From Streptosporangium sp. NBC_01756 (GTDB lineage Bacteria > Actinomycetota > Actinomycetes > Streptosporangiales > Streptosporangiaceae): a DNA stretch of 64,000 bases. Positions 41,419-49,803 of this stretch are shown here, piece after piece. Location of the stretch: positions 6,262,001 to 6,326,000 of the forward strand of contig NZ_CP109130.1 of the NCBI RefSeq assembly GCF_035917975.1, read 5' to 3'. The stretch's first letter is position 1; every line of letters begins with the position of its first letter. A model generated the notes under the pieces. That model ran no database searches. It saw only the letters and a list, made by a program, of their open reading frames with translations, and had not been told where the DNA came from. Position numbers and translations under genes: made by a program.

Positions 41419-42927
41419 ATGAAGCGCGACCCAGAGCTGCTCCGCCTGGCGGACACGGTCGTCCTGCCGGGGTTCGAGGGAAAGGCGCCACCTGACTGGC
41501 TCCGCCGGCGCCTGGCCGACGGCCTGACCGGAGTCGTGCTCTTCTCCAGGAATATCGCCGGCCCGTCCCAGGTGGCCGACCTGACGGCCGCGCTCCGGGC
41601 GGAGAACCCCCAGGTCCTCGTCGGCATCGACGAGGAGTCGGGAGAGGTCACGCGCCTGGAGGCCGTGGCGGGGAGCACCCGGCCGGGGAGTTACGCCCTC
41701 GGGATCGTCGACGACCCCGAACTGACCGAGGGGATCGCCCGCGACCTCGGCCGCGACCTCGCCATGGCTGGGGTCAACCTCGACTTCGCCCCCTCCGCGG
41801 ACGTGAACTCCAACCCGGACAACCCGGTCATCGGCCTGCGTTCCTTCGGCGCCGACCCGGAACTGGTCGCCCGGCACACCGCCGCCTGGATCCGGGGGCT
41901 GCAGTCGGCCGGTGTCGCGGCGTGCGCCAAGCACTTCCCCGGCCACGGCGACACCTCCGTCGACTCCCACCACGGTGTCCCGCTGGTCGCCGCGGGCGTC
42001 GAGGAGCTCCACGAGGTGGCGCTGCGCCCCTTCCGCGCGGCCATCGCCGAAGGCGTGCGCACGGTCATGACCGGACACCTCCTGGTCCCCGCCTACGACG
42101 CCGTCCTGCCCGCCACACTCAGCGGCCGGGTGCTGCACGACCTGCTCCGGGTCGAGCTGGGCTTCGAGGGCGTCATCGTCACCGACGGCATCGAGATGAC
42201 GGCCGTCTCCGGCCCCTACGGCATCGGCGGTGCCTCGGCGCTGGCCGTCGCCGGCGGCGCCGACGCGATCTGCGTGGGCGGTGAGCACGCCGACGAGCAC
42301 ACCGCGACCGCGGTCCGCGACGCCATCGTGGACGCCGTGATCGAGGGCCGCCTCCCCGAGGAGCGGCTGGCCGACGCGGCCGGCCGGGTCCGCGAGCTCG
42401 CCCGCTGGGGCGCGTCCGCCGCGCACCGCCGCCCGGCGCCCGGTCACGACGACGACGTCGCGATCGGCATGGCCGCGGCCCGGCGGGCCCTGCGGATCAC
42501 CCGCCGTTCCGCGACGGCGATCCTTCCGCTGCCCGCTCCGCCGCACGTCGTCGAGCTGGCTCCCGAGATGAACCTCGCGATCGAGAAGGACACCCCCTGG
42601 GGCGTGGGAGAGCCGCTCGGCAAGCTCCTCCCCGGCACCACGGTGACCCGGCTGGACGCCTCGACCGCCACCGGCGGCGCGGTCGAGTCCGCCCTGGCCG
42701 CCGCCGCCGACCGCCCCCTGGTCACCGTCGTCCGCGACGCGCACCGCCACCCCTGGCAGACCGACGCCCTGAACCACCTCCTGGCCGCCCGCCCGGACGC
42801 CGTCGTGGTCGAGATGGGGCTGCCCGGCCGCTCCGACCTCGGTGCCGTCCACATCGCCACCCATGGCTCCGCCCGGGTCTGCGGCCAGGCCGCCGCCGAG
42901 CTCCTCGCCGGAGACACCCGGATCTGA
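41419..42927 (+). CDS. GH3 beta-N-acetylhexosaminidase-like (NagZ-type)
   Basis: A 502-residue cytoplasmic enzyme with no signal peptide; the ATG has GAGGAGG 5 bp upstream. The GH3 barrel carries the NagZ mark KHFPGHGDTSVDSHHG (171-186), which contains the Asp182-His184 acid/base dyad, and the nucleophile Asp256 in IVTDGIEM. NagZ-type enzymes remove beta-GlcNAc from chitin or wall fragments. A C-terminal alpha/beta domain (about 345-500) completes the two-domain form. The palindromic operator upstream suggests amino-sugar control, in keeping with the Ngc-like importer 6 kb away. Confidence 0.88.
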   Translation: MKRDPELLRLADTVVLPGFEGKAPPDWLRRRLADGLTGVVLFSRNIAGPSQVADLTAALRAENPQVLVGIDEESGEVTRLEAVAGSTRPGSYALGIVDDPELTEGIARDLGRDLAMAGVNLDFAPSADVNSNPDNPVIGLRSFGADPELVARHTAAWIRGLQSAGVAACAKHFPGHGDTSVDSHHGVPLVAAGVEELHEVALRPFRAAIAEGVRTVMTGHLLVPAYDAVLPATLSGRVLHDLLRVELGFEGVIVTDGIEMTAVSGPYGIGGASALAVAGGADAICVGGEHADEHTATAVRDAIVDAVIEGRLPEERLADAAGRVRELARWGASAAHRRPAPGHDDDVAIGMAAARRALRITRRSATAILPLPAPPHVVELAPEMNLAIEKDTPWGVGEPLGKLLPGTTVTRLDASTATGGAVESALAAAADRPLVTVVRDAHRHPWQTDALNHLLAARPDAVVVEMGLPGRSDLGAVHIATHGSARVCGQAAAELLAGDTRI

Positions 42928-43059
42928 ACGCCGTCCGGTCCCCGCCCGCGCCGCCTGGTCCGGGCCGTACGCCCCCCGGCTCCGCCCGGGGCTGGGCGGC
43001 CGGGCGGCCCGAGGTCGCGGCCGGACGGTTCTGTCGGCCGGGACTGGTTGAATCGCGTG

Positions 43060-43764
43060 ATGGATGTGGCGCGGCTGCTCGCGGACGAGCGGGAGATCAC
43101 CGGGGTGGACCTCGCCGAGGTCTCGATCACGGAGCACCTCGTCGAGGACGGCCCTCCCTACGTCTTCAGAGACTGCGATCTCTCCAGGGCGGGATTCGCC
43201 GAGGCGAGCCTGGTGCGGGCCTCGTTCGAGGGATGCGTGCTGGAGGGGGCCGACTTTCGGCACGCCGACCTGGACGGAGCGGCCTTCTCCGGAGGCGGGG
43301 GAGCGGGGATGCGCTTCGGTCACGCGGAGATGATCGACACGGCCTTCACCGACGTCGACCTCGCCGGGGCGGTCTTCGAGGGCGCGCTGCTCACCGACGC
43401 GTCCTTCACCGGCTGCCGCATGGTCGGCGCGGTGCTGTCCGGGTGCCGGGGCACCGGATACCGGTTCACCGGCTGCAACCTCATGCTGGCCGACATGGTC
43501 GGCTGCTCGCTGCGCGGTGCCCGGCTCGAAGGTGTGCGCCTGGACGAGGCCAACCTCTCCGGCGTCGACTTCACCAAGGCGGTGTTCACCGAGTGCCGCA
43601 TGATCGGCGCCCGGACCGTCGAGACGGTCTTCGCCAAGGCCGACCTCCGCGGAGCCGGCCTCGGCACGGTCGACGACACCCGGCTCCGCTCGCTCCGCGG
43701 AGCGATCCTCAGCTCCACCCAGGCGGCCGCGATCCTCGCCGAGAGAGGACTGACCGTTGTTTAG
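43060..43764 (+). CDS. Pentapeptide-repeat protein
   Basis: A 234-residue protein from the ATG at 43060; the in-frame TTG at 43048 is a less likely start. From about residue 30 to 215 it is built of pentapeptides with L or F at the centre, for example ADFRHADLDGAAFSG and ANLSGVDFTKAVF, forming a right-handed quadrilateral helix. Such proteins may mimic DNA (Qnr, MfpA) or act as scaffolds; no Qnr-like signature is evident. Cysteines occur at several repeat centres (GCVLEG, GCRMVG, GCRGTG, GCNLML). It stands alone on the chromosome side of the Tn3 remnant. Confidence 0.88.
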   Translation: MDVARLLADEREITGVDLAEVSITEHLVEDGPPYVFRDCDLSRAGFAEASLVRASFEGCVLEGADFRHADLDGAAFSGGGGAGMRFGHAEMIDTAFTDVDLAGAVFEGALLTDASFTGCRMVGAVLSGCRGTGYRFTGCNLMLADMVGCSLRGARLEGVRLDEANLSGVDFTKAVFTECRMIGARTVETVFAKADLRGAGLGTVDDTRLRSLRGAILSSTQAAAILAERGLTVV

Positions 43765-43803
43765 CCTCACCATTCATCTGAAAAACGGACATACTTCGTA
43801 AAG

Positions 43804-44226
43804 GCGCGGCTGACGGATCGCGGGCTCCGGCATGGAGATTTGTCCTACAGATACATCTCCAATACTTATGTGGCGCTTTTCTCCCATTTAATCCCATGCG
43901 GCGTGTGGAAGGCGGTCTACATCATCGAAGGGCTGTTGAAGAACGCCTCGGAGATCCAGCCCGACACCATCCATGCGGACACTCAAGGCCAGTCGCTGCC
44001 GGTCTTCGGACTCGCCGCGCTCATGGGCTTCGACGTGTCAGGACATCACGGACGCGGCCAACGCCGTCGCCGCCGACGGCCACCCCGTCGACCTCGATGA
44101 CCTGGCCACCATCTCGCCCTACATCACCCACGTCATCCGCCGGTTCGGCAACTGGATCCTCAACCTGGCCCTGCCGGCCGCACCACCCGACTCGACCTTG
44201 AGTCCCAAGTCCTCTTCGCCCCGTGA
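43804..44226 (+). pseudogene. Decayed Tn3-family transposase, 3' part
   Basis: Two pieces of a Tn3-type transposase lie in different frames. Piece 1 (43804-44035) reads RHGDLSYRYIS, NTYVALFSHLIPCGVWKAV, IEGLLKNASEIQPDTIHADT and GLAALMGFD, the conserved catalytic core region. Piece 2 (44036-44190) is DITDAANAVAADGHPVDLDD, then ISPYITHVIRRFGNWILNL, the C-terminal part. A further shift gives the true tail LDLESQVLFAP and stop at 44226. About 125 residues between the pieces are lost, as is the whole 5' part. It is a non-functional remnant. It borders the MFS/TetR cassette. Confidence 0.8.
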
Positions 44227-44305
44227 CCGGCGGCTCGCTCGCCGCTGCGGGTGTTCTTCGGCACCGAAGGGCTGCGGATGACCCAGCAGGCCTGGGCCGA
44301 GCGGC

Positions 44306-45739
44306 TCAAGACGTGGGCCGACTGGAAAGAGCTGTCAGCGGCGGCTCACTGACTGCTCGGCCTCCTGACTGCTCGGCCCGGACGCCCCTCGGTGTTCGGG
44401 CCGCGGTCAGCCACAGGCCGGTGAACACGGCGCAGGCCAGCGTCACGGCCCCCGCCGCGAGGAAAGCGCTGTTGAGGCCGGACTCGAAGGAGGCGCCGCC
44501 GGACTCCCGCGTGTGGACGATCGCCCCGAGCACCGCCACGCCGAGCACCGCGCCGATCTGCCGGGTGGTGCTGCTGACGCCCGAGGCGAGGCCGCCCTCC
44601 TGCGGGCTGACCGCCTGGATGGCGGCGCCGGTCAGCGGCGACATGGTCAGAGCGAACCCGATGCCGGCGACCGCCAGCCGCCACCACACGTTCCCGTAGC
44701 CGGTATCGGCGTGGACGAAGCCCAGCGCCAGCAGTCCCAGCCCGGCCAGCGCCAGGCCGATGCTGACGATGACACGGAAGCCGTACCTGGCCGCGAACCG
44801 GCCCGCGTACGGGCTGACGATCACCATGGCCAGCGAGACGGGCAGGGTCCGCAGCCCGGCGACCAGGATCGAAGTGCCCTGGACGTAGACGAAGAACTGG
44901 GAGAAGAAGAACGACGACCCCATCAGCGCGGACCCGACCACGACCATCGCCGTGTTGGACACCGTGAACAGCCGCTGACGGAACAGCCGCAGCGGCAGCA
45001 TCGGCGTCGACACACGACCCTCGACCACGACGAACGCGGCCAGGAGCACCAGTCCGGCGGCGAAGCTGCCCAGGATCACCGGCGAGGTCCAGCCTCGGGA
45101 ACCGCCCTCGATCAGGCCGTAGGTCACAACGCCCACGCCTGCGGCGGACAGGACCGTGCCGGGGACGTCGATCGGCGGCGCGCTCGGGTTGCGGGACTCT
45201 CCCAGCACGCGCAGCCCGGCCAGCAGCAGGACCGCCCCGATGGGCACGTTGACCAGGAAGATGGCGGGCCAGCCGAAGGACTCCACCAGGACCCCGCCCG
45301 CCAGCGGTCCGGCGGCCAGGCCGATGCCGCTGAACCCGGCCCACAACCCGATCGCTCTGACGCGCTCTCTCGGGGCGGGATACGCGGCGACGAGCAGTGC
45401 CAGTGAGGCGGGGCTCAGCGCCGCGGCCCCGACGCCCTGCAGCACCCGCCCGGCGATCAGCCAGCCGATCGAGGGCGCGAGCGAACACACCACCGACGCG
45501 GCCGTGAACACCACCACCCCGGCCAGGAACACCCGCCTGCGGCCGAACCGGTCGGCGAAGACGCCGCCCGACAGCAGCAGCATGGCCACCAGCAGCACGT
45601 AGGCGTCGACGATCCACTGCAGGCCGGTCAGCCCGGTGTGGAGCCGCTGCTGCATGTCGGGCAGGGCGGCGCCGACGATCGTGTTGTCGAGCAGCACCAT
45701 GAACTGACCTGCGCAGGTCAGGGTGAGCAACGCTTTCAC
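44306..45739 (-). CDS. MFS drug exporter, DHA2 (14-TM, EmrB/QacA-type) family
   Basis: A 477-residue protein from the GTG at 45739, which has AGGAAGG 6 bp upstream; the ATG two codons earlier lies too close to that site. About 14 hydrophobic helices are present. Motifs are LDNTIVGAALPDM (helix 1), WIVDAYVLLVAMLLLSGG, ADRFGRRRVFLAG (motif A) and the helix-5 motif GPLAGGVLVESFGWPAIFLVN. Proton-driven export of hydrophobic drugs is expected. The last 30 codons (from about AEQSGGRAVSEPP) extend into the Tn3-remnant side and include a near-duplicate GAGCAGTCAG, so the tail may be altered. A TetR gene is divergent and likely controls it. Confidence 0.88.
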   Translation of the reverse strand: MKALLTLTCAGQFMVLLDNTIVGAALPDMQQRLHTGLTGLQWIVDAYVLLVAMLLLSGGVFADRFGRRRVFLAGVVVFTAASVVCSLAPSIGWLIAGRVLQGVGAAALSPASLALLVAAYPAPRERVRAIGLWAGFSGIGLAAGPLAGGVLVESFGWPAIFLVNVPIGAVLLLAGLRVLGESRNPSAPPIDVPGTVLSAAGVGVVTYGLIEGGSRGWTSPVILGSFAAGLVLLAAFVVVEGRVSTPMLPLRLFRQRLFTVSNTAMVVVGSALMGSSFFFSQFFVYVQGTSILVAGLRTLPVSLAMVIVSPYAGRFAARYGFRVIVSIGLALAGLGLLALGFVHADTGYGNVWWRLAVAGIGFALTMSPLTGAAIQAVSPQEGGLASGVSSTTRQIGAVLGVAVLGAIVHTRESGGASFESGLNSAFLAAGAVTLACAVFTGLWLTAARTPRGVRAEQSGGRAVSEPPLTALSSRPTS

Positions 45740-45768
45740 GTACATCCTTCCTAAAAGCAGTTATTGAC

Positions 45769-45776
45769 TGCGTTAA
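45769..45776. promoter_or_regulatory. Additional TGCGTTAA half-site
   Basis: TTGACTGCGTTAACA repeats the half-site TGCGTTAA of the main operator 27 bp to the right. It lies within the intergenic region nearer to the MFS start, so a second repressor dimer could bind here. Confidence 0.4.
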
Positions 45777-45795
45777 CATAGATCCTCATAGGTCC

Positions 45796-45818
45796 TAACG
45801 CAAGTCTCAACTGCGTTA
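45796..45818. promoter_or_regulatory. Inverted-repeat operator between MFS and TetR genes
   Basis: TAACGCA (45796-45802), 9 bp, TGCGTTA (45812-45818) form a perfect 7-bp inverted repeat directly upstream of the TetR start (12 bp) and within 60 bp of the MFS start. This is the expected place for TetR binding and repression of both genes. Confidence 0.65.
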
Positions 45819-45829
45819 AGGTGGGGGGT

Positions 45830-46399
45830 ATGGATGAGCAGGGGCGGGCCAGGCGGCCCGGCGGGCGCAGCGCCCGGGTCCGCGCGGCAGTGCACCAGGC
45901 CGTTGCCGAGCTGGTCAGGGAGCGCGGCTACGGAAACTTCACAGTCGGCGACATCGCGGCCCGCGCGGGCGTGGCCGACACCAGCCTCTACCGCCGGTGG
46001 GGCAACCTCCAAGCCCTGCTCAGCGATGTGCTGCTGGCCCGGCTCAACGCGCAGTCGCCGATGCCTGACACCGGCAGCCTGGCCGGTGACCTGCGGGCCC
46101 ACGCCGCCAATGTGGCCCGCGAGGTCACCGGACCCGACGGCCTGGCGCTGGTTCGGCTGACCGTCGCGCTGTCCGGCGAGGGTCAGCAGGGCCTTCAGGC
46201 GCGCGACGAGCTCCTGGCCGACCGCACCAGGCAGTTGCAGGCCATGCTCGACCGCGGCCGTGGGCGCGGGGAGGATCCGCCTGACGTACTGGAGGTGCTG
46301 GACCATCTCCTGGCGCCGATCTACATGCGCGTCCTGTTCGGCGCGGACCCGCTCACCCCTGACTACCTCGACGGGTTGGTCGACCGGTTGCTCGCCTGA
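45830..46399 (+). CDS. TetR-family repressor of the divergent MFS exporter
   Basis: A 189-residue protein with a purine-rich GTGGGGGG just upstream of its ATG. After a basic arm (RARRPGGRSARVR) the HTH is NFTVGDIAARAGVADTSLYRRWG (residues about 37-59). The ligand domain is of TetR_C_11/16-like form: helical, with EVTGPDGLALVRLTVALSG and LDHLLAPIYMRVLFGADPLT. By analogy with TetR/QacR it probably represses the exporter gene across the shared intergenic operator until a drug binds. The cassette appears acquired, being flanked by Tn3 and integrase remnants. Confidence 0.88.
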   Translation: MDEQGRARRPGGRSARVRAAVHQAVAELVRERGYGNFTVGDIAARAGVADTSLYRRWGNLQALLSDVLLARLNAQSPMPDTGSLAGDLRAHAANVAREVTGPDGLALVRLTVALSGEGQQGLQARDELLADRTRQLQAMLDRGRGRGEDPPDVLEVLDHLLAPIYMRVLFGADPLTPDYLDGLVDRLLA

Positions 46400-46761
46400 T
46401 CCAGTCCGTCACGCTGTGGAACAGCCGCTACCCGTCGCCCGCCGTCGGCGAGCTACGCCCCCATCACTACTTATCGCTTTTGCCGCCCACCACGGCGAGG
46501 AGATCGGCGAGCTGACCGCGACGCCGATCCGCGCCTACCTGGCCGAGCTCGCAGAGCTGTCGTCGGCCAGCCGCAAGCGCAAGCGCGCCGCGATCGCCTC
46601 CTTCACCAGACGGGCGGGTCGCCACGACTGGCACCCGTACCGGGTGGGCGGACCGTCACGGCGTGGCGTGCTGCCCGCTGCGCCCTCGGGCGCGCACTGC
46701 GTGAGCACTGAAATGTGTAATGTGCACAGAGTTCTGTTGCTACTTACGTATAGGACATCGA
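46400..46761. other. 362-bp region between TetR and the ATP-grasp gene
   Basis: It holds the integrase fragment at 46482-46641 and then an AT-richer stretch at 46690-46760 that probably includes the promoter of the ATP-grasp gene. The first 80 bp show nothing recognisable. Confidence 0.5.
46482..46641 (+). pseudogene. Fragment of a tyrosine recombinase/integrase N-terminal domain
   Basis: The frame reads EEIGELTATPIRAYLAELAE, then LSSASRKRKRAAIASFTRRA and GRHDWHPYR. This is the core-binding (SAM-like) N-terminal domain of phage-type integrases, as in XerC/D-like recombinases of actinomycetes. The catalytic domain is absent and no start codon is in place. It marks the right side of the MFS/TetR segment, opposite the Tn3 remnant. 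Confidence 0.6.
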
Positions 46762-47595
46762 GTGAGCACTTCCGTGGCGTATGTGACTTTCGTCGACCCG
46801 AACGGGTTCGACGACGAGAAGGAGATCGCCCTCGCGGCCTGGGCCGGGGCCGGGATCACCGGGCGCGTCGTGCGCTGGGACGACCCCGAGGTCGACTGGG
46901 CCGCGTTCGACTCCGTCGTGGTCCGTTCCGCCTGGGACTACGTCGACCGCCGGGCGGAGTTCCTCGACTGGGCCCGCCGGGTCGAGTCCGTCACCCGGCT
47001 GCTCAACCCGGCCGCCGTGCTGGCGCGCAACACCGACAAGACCTACCTGCGCTCCCTCGGCGACCTGGCCATCCCCACCCACTGGGTCGCGCCGGGCGAG
47101 GCCGTCGACTTCCCGGACCTCGACGAGTACGTGGTCAAGCCCTCGGTGTCGTCCGGCGCGCGCGACACGATCAGGACCGGTGACCGGAAGAAGGCCGAGA
47201 CCCATGCGGCCCAGCTGGCCGCCGATGGACGGACCGCGATGATCCAGCCGTATCTGGACATGGTCGAGACTGAGGGGGAGACCTCGCTGCTCTACTTCGG
47301 CGGACGGTTCAGCCATGCCGTACGGCGCAACCCGGCGCTGACCGGCGGAGCGCTCGGATCGGAGCGGCAGAACGGCCGGGCCGAGCTCCGCAGCCCCGAG
47401 TCCGACCAGCTCGCCCTGGCCGAGCGGGTGCTGGCCGAGTTCCCCGAGGTCCTCTACGCCCGTGTCGACCTGGTCCGTCTGTCCGATGGCGCCCCCGTCC
47501 TCATCGAACTGGAGCTCACCGAGCCCTACCTGTTCCTGCGCTACGCGCCCGGTGCGGCGGCCAACCTGGCCCGCGCGCTGGCCGAGGTGCTCTGA
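46762..47595 (+). CDS. ATP-grasp-like protein of unknown role
   Basis: A 277-residue protein from the GTG at 46762, with AGGA 6 bp upstream. The N-terminal domain (SVAYVTFVDPNGF, then VVVRSAWDYVDRRAEFLDW) is the preATP-grasp type seen in RimK-like hypothetical proteins. The centre carries the grasp strands DLDEYVVKPSVSSGARDTIR and IQPYLDMVETEGETSLLYFG. The C-terminus has the metal-binding VLYARVDLVRL and VLIELELTEPYLFL. It probably ligates a carboxylate to an amine or thiol using ATP; substrates are unknown. It is convergent with a LysR gene and stands alone. Confidence 0.85.
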   Translation: MSTSVAYVTFVDPNGFDDEKEIALAAWAGAGITGRVVRWDDPEVDWAAFDSVVVRSAWDYVDRRAEFLDWARRVESVTRLLNPAAVLARNTDKTYLRSLGDLAIPTHWVAPGEAVDFPDLDEYVVKPSVSSGARDTIRTGDRKKAETHAAQLAADGRTAMIQPYLDMVETEGETSLLYFGGRFSHAVRRNPALTGGALGSERQNGRAELRSPESDQLALAERVLAEFPEVLYARVDLVRLSDGAPVLIELELTEPYLFLRYAPGAAANLARALAEVL

Positions 47596-47602
47596 CGTCT
47601 CG

Positions 47603-47654
47603 CCCGGCGAGCGCGGCGCGCGCCCGGAGCGGGGCGTGCGCCATGCTCGCCGGG
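47603..47654. terminator. Long-loop hairpin between convergent genes
   Basis: CCCGGCGAGC (47603-47612) pairs with GCTCGCCGGG (47645-47654), a perfect 10-bp stem. The 32-nt insert can itself fold (GGCGCGCGCC and partner). It lies between the ATP-grasp stop and the LysR end. Confidence 0.45.
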
Positions 47655-47688
47655 GGTGTTCCGCCGGAAGCCTGTTCCGTGGATCAGC

Positions 47689-48597
47689 TCAGTCAGGGCT
47701 GTGATCGTTGATGGGGCGAGGGCCGATCTGGCGCGCTGTTCGGGCGAAGGCGCGAATGAGCGGGCTCTCCGCTCCGGTGCGCCAGACGAGCACCCATTCG
47801 GTCGGCGGGGCGTCCCGGATCGGCAGCAAGACGATGCCGGGATGGGTGTAGTAGCGCGCCACATGAGCGTTGAGCGGGCACATGCCCTGCCCAGAGGCGA
47901 CGAGGCCGAGAACCTCGTGAAAGGTCCTGGCGGCGGGGCCGCGAGGCACGGGGCGTCCGCTCGGCGTGTGACCGGGCGCCATGGCCTCGATCCAGTAGTC
48001 CGGCGGCCCCGCTGCGGGAGCGAGGGTGGGATGGTCGCCGAAATCCTCCATCGAGGCCGCCTCCTTGACGGCCATCGGATGGTCGGCCGCGATCGCGAGC
48101 ACACGGCCCTCGGTCAGCGTGACGGGGCCGACGGTCATGCCGGGTTCGCGGACGGGCGACCACATCAGTTGCACGTCGACGGCATTTTCGCGCAGTGGGG
48201 TGAAGGCGTCGGCGAAATGGAACTCCTGGAGCTGGACGTCGCAGTCGGGGTGGCGGGCGCGGAACGCGTCGATCACCGGGCGCAGCTCGTTTCCCAGCGC
48301 GCCCATGACACCCAGTCGGAGTGTCCCACTCGCTCCGAGGCCCGCGGCGGTCGCGCGGGCGAGCCCGGCCTGGATCAGGTCGTATCCCTGCCGGAGGTCA
48401 TCGCGTAGCCGGCAGCCGATCGGCGTCAGGGTCACCGTACGGCTGGTGCGGTCGAACAGGGCGGCGCCGATGCGTCGCTCCTGTCTTTTGATCGACTGGC
48501 TGACCCGCGCCGAGGACACGTGCAACCGCTCGGCGGTCCGGCCGAAGTGCAGCTCCTCGGCCAAAGTCAGGAAGATCTCGATGTCCCGAAGCTCCAT
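47689..48597 (-). CDS. LysR-family transcriptional regulator
   Basis: A 302-residue protein from the ATG MELRDIEIFL. The winged HTH (1-60) reads FLTLAEELHFGRTAERLHVS, then SARVSQSIKRQERRIGAALFDR. A ligand-binding domain of periplasmic-protein fold follows (about 90-290: LRLGVMGALGNELRPVIDAF). It is divergent from a VOC-family gene 130 bp away. LysR proteins commonly control the divergent neighbour, so the VOC gene is a probable target; the ligand is unknown. Confidence 0.93.
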   Translation of the reverse strand: MELRDIEIFLTLAEELHFGRTAERLHVSSARVSQSIKRQERRIGAALFDRTSRTVTLTPIGCRLRDDLRQGYDLIQAGLARATAAGLGASGTLRLGVMGALGNELRPVIDAFRARHPDCDVQLQEFHFADAFTPLRENAVDVQLMWSPVREPGMTVGPVTLTEGRVLAIAADHPMAVKEAASMEDFGDHPTLAPAAGPPDYWIEAMAPGHTPSGRPVPRGPAARTFHEVLGLVASGQGMCPLNAHVARYYTHPGIVLLPIRDAPPTEWVLVWRTGAESPLIRAFARTARQIGPRPINDHSPD

Positions 48598-48727
48598 AAA
48601 CACCCATATTTCGTTAAGTGTCAGGTTACGGAACGCTATCCGATCTGGCGTTGATCCCGATCAGGGTGCTGCCCGAGGCTGGGGACTGCCTGAAAACACC
48701 TTTTCGGCTTGCTTCGTAAGGGGATCA

Positions 48728-49117
48728 GTGAACATCACCACCACCACCGTCTCGCTGAACGTCGAGGATGTGGCTGCCTCGAGTGAGTTCTTCACCACCC
48801 ACCTGGGGTTTCGGGAATCTGTCGCGGCCGAGGGGTTCGTTTCTCTCGTCCGCGACGACGCGGCGGCCGACATCGTGCTGCTGAGCCGCGGCACCGAGGT
48901 GCTGCCGCCCGAGCAGAGGGGCCAGCACGCGAGCGGCGTCATCGTGGCCTTCACCGTCACCGGTATCGCCGCCGAGCAGGAACGGCTCCGCCGGGAAGGC
49001 GCCGCCATCACCATGCCGCTGCGCACCGAGCCCTGGGGCGAGCGGCTGTTCCAGCTCACCGACCCCAACGGCATCGTGGTCCAGCTGGTCGAATGGGTCG
49101 CCCCGAGCGAGGGGTGA
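48728..49117 (+). CDS. VOC-family (glyoxalase/bleomycin-resistance fold) protein
   Basis: A 129-residue protein with one beta-alpha-beta-beta-beta repeat pair: TTTVSLNVEDVAASSEFFTT at the start and PWGERLFQLTDPNGIVVQLV near the end, the typical closing VOC strand with a Glu or Gln metal ligand. Start GTG has GGGG 5 bp upstream. Members include glyoxalases, dioxygenases and drug-binding proteins; the lack of a complete metal triad by eye leaves the function open. It lies divergent from the LysR gene that probably regulates it. Confidence 0.87.
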   Translation: MNITTTTVSLNVEDVAASSEFFTTHLGFRESVAAEGFVSLVRDDAAADIVLLSRGTEVLPPEQRGQHASGVIVAFTVTGIAAEQERLRREGAAITMPLRTEPWGERLFQLTDPNGIVVQLVEWVAPSEG

Positions 49118-49305
49118 ACCGAGGTCTGACAGGTGGGTCGTCCGCCAGGGGCCGCCTGACCCCGGACGGCTGCCGCCCTGCCCAGATCCGGATGATCCAC
49201 TCGACGCCGGGACCCCGAGGCCGTAAGCGGGCGCGACCGGACTCCTGGTCCTCAGCGAAACACGCAACCAGCCCTGACAGCCCCCACCCCGTAAGGAAAG
49301 CGCAG

Positions 49306-49803
49306 ATGTCCCTGATCGTGCCGGACTTCGACGAGTCCGTGATCGTCCGTTCTGCCGAGGCCGAAGTGATCGGCCGGGCTCCGACCACCATCCGGCTGCT
49401 GGCCGACAGCGGCTCCACCGGCGGCGCCCTGTCCGCGCAGCGGGTCACCCTGATCAACGGCGCCGACGGAGCCAAGCCGCACCACCACGCGGGCTCCGCC
49501 GAGCTGTTCTACATGCTGGAGGGCGCCGCCCAGCTGCTGTCCGGTGACCAGGTCGTCACCGCGGAACGCGGCGACCTGGTCATCGTGCCGCCCGGCCTGG
49601 CGCACGCCTTCGCGGCCGCCCCGGGTGAGGACGCCGACATCCTCATCGTCATCACCCCCGGCGTCGAACGGTTCGAATACTTCCGCCACCTGGAGCGTGT
49701 CGCCTACGGCAAGGTGCCACCGGAGAGCCTGCTGGAGGTCCAGGAGCTCTACGACACCTACTTCCGTGACAGCACCGCATGGAAGGACCGTCCTTCGGCA
49801 TGA
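49306..49803 (+). CDS. Cupin-domain protein
   Basis: A 165-residue protein, ATG with AAGGA 10 bp upstream. The cupin core runs through residues 40-115, with GAKPHHHAGSAELFYMLEGA supplying the metal ligands (His-His-His, Glu) and GDLVIVPPGLAHAFAAAP the second motif. The C-terminal tail (FRHLERVAYGKVPPESLLEV) fits small actinomycete cupins of unknown substrate. Its TGA overlaps the ATG of the DUF2871 gene (ATGA), so the two are translationally coupled and likely act together. Confidence 0.9.
   Translation: MSLIVPDFDESVIVRSAEAEVIGRAPTTIRLLADSGSTGGALSAQRVTLINGADGAKPHHHAGSAELFYMLEGAAQLLSGDQVVTAERGDLVIVPPGLAHAFAAAPGEDADILIVITPGVERFEYFRHLERVAYGKVPPESLLEVQELYDTYFRDSTAWKDRPSA

Noticed and set aside
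43840-44100. An intact 86-codon protein starting SYRYISNTYVALF
   Set aside because: It is an internal piece of a Tn3 transposase that runs into a deletion, so it is described as a pseudogene.
44249-44352. Short plus-strand frame ending LKTWADWKELSAAAH after the Tn3 remnant
   Set aside because: It may be a fragment of another mobile gene, but it is too short to identify, and the minus-strand exporter gene covers part of it.
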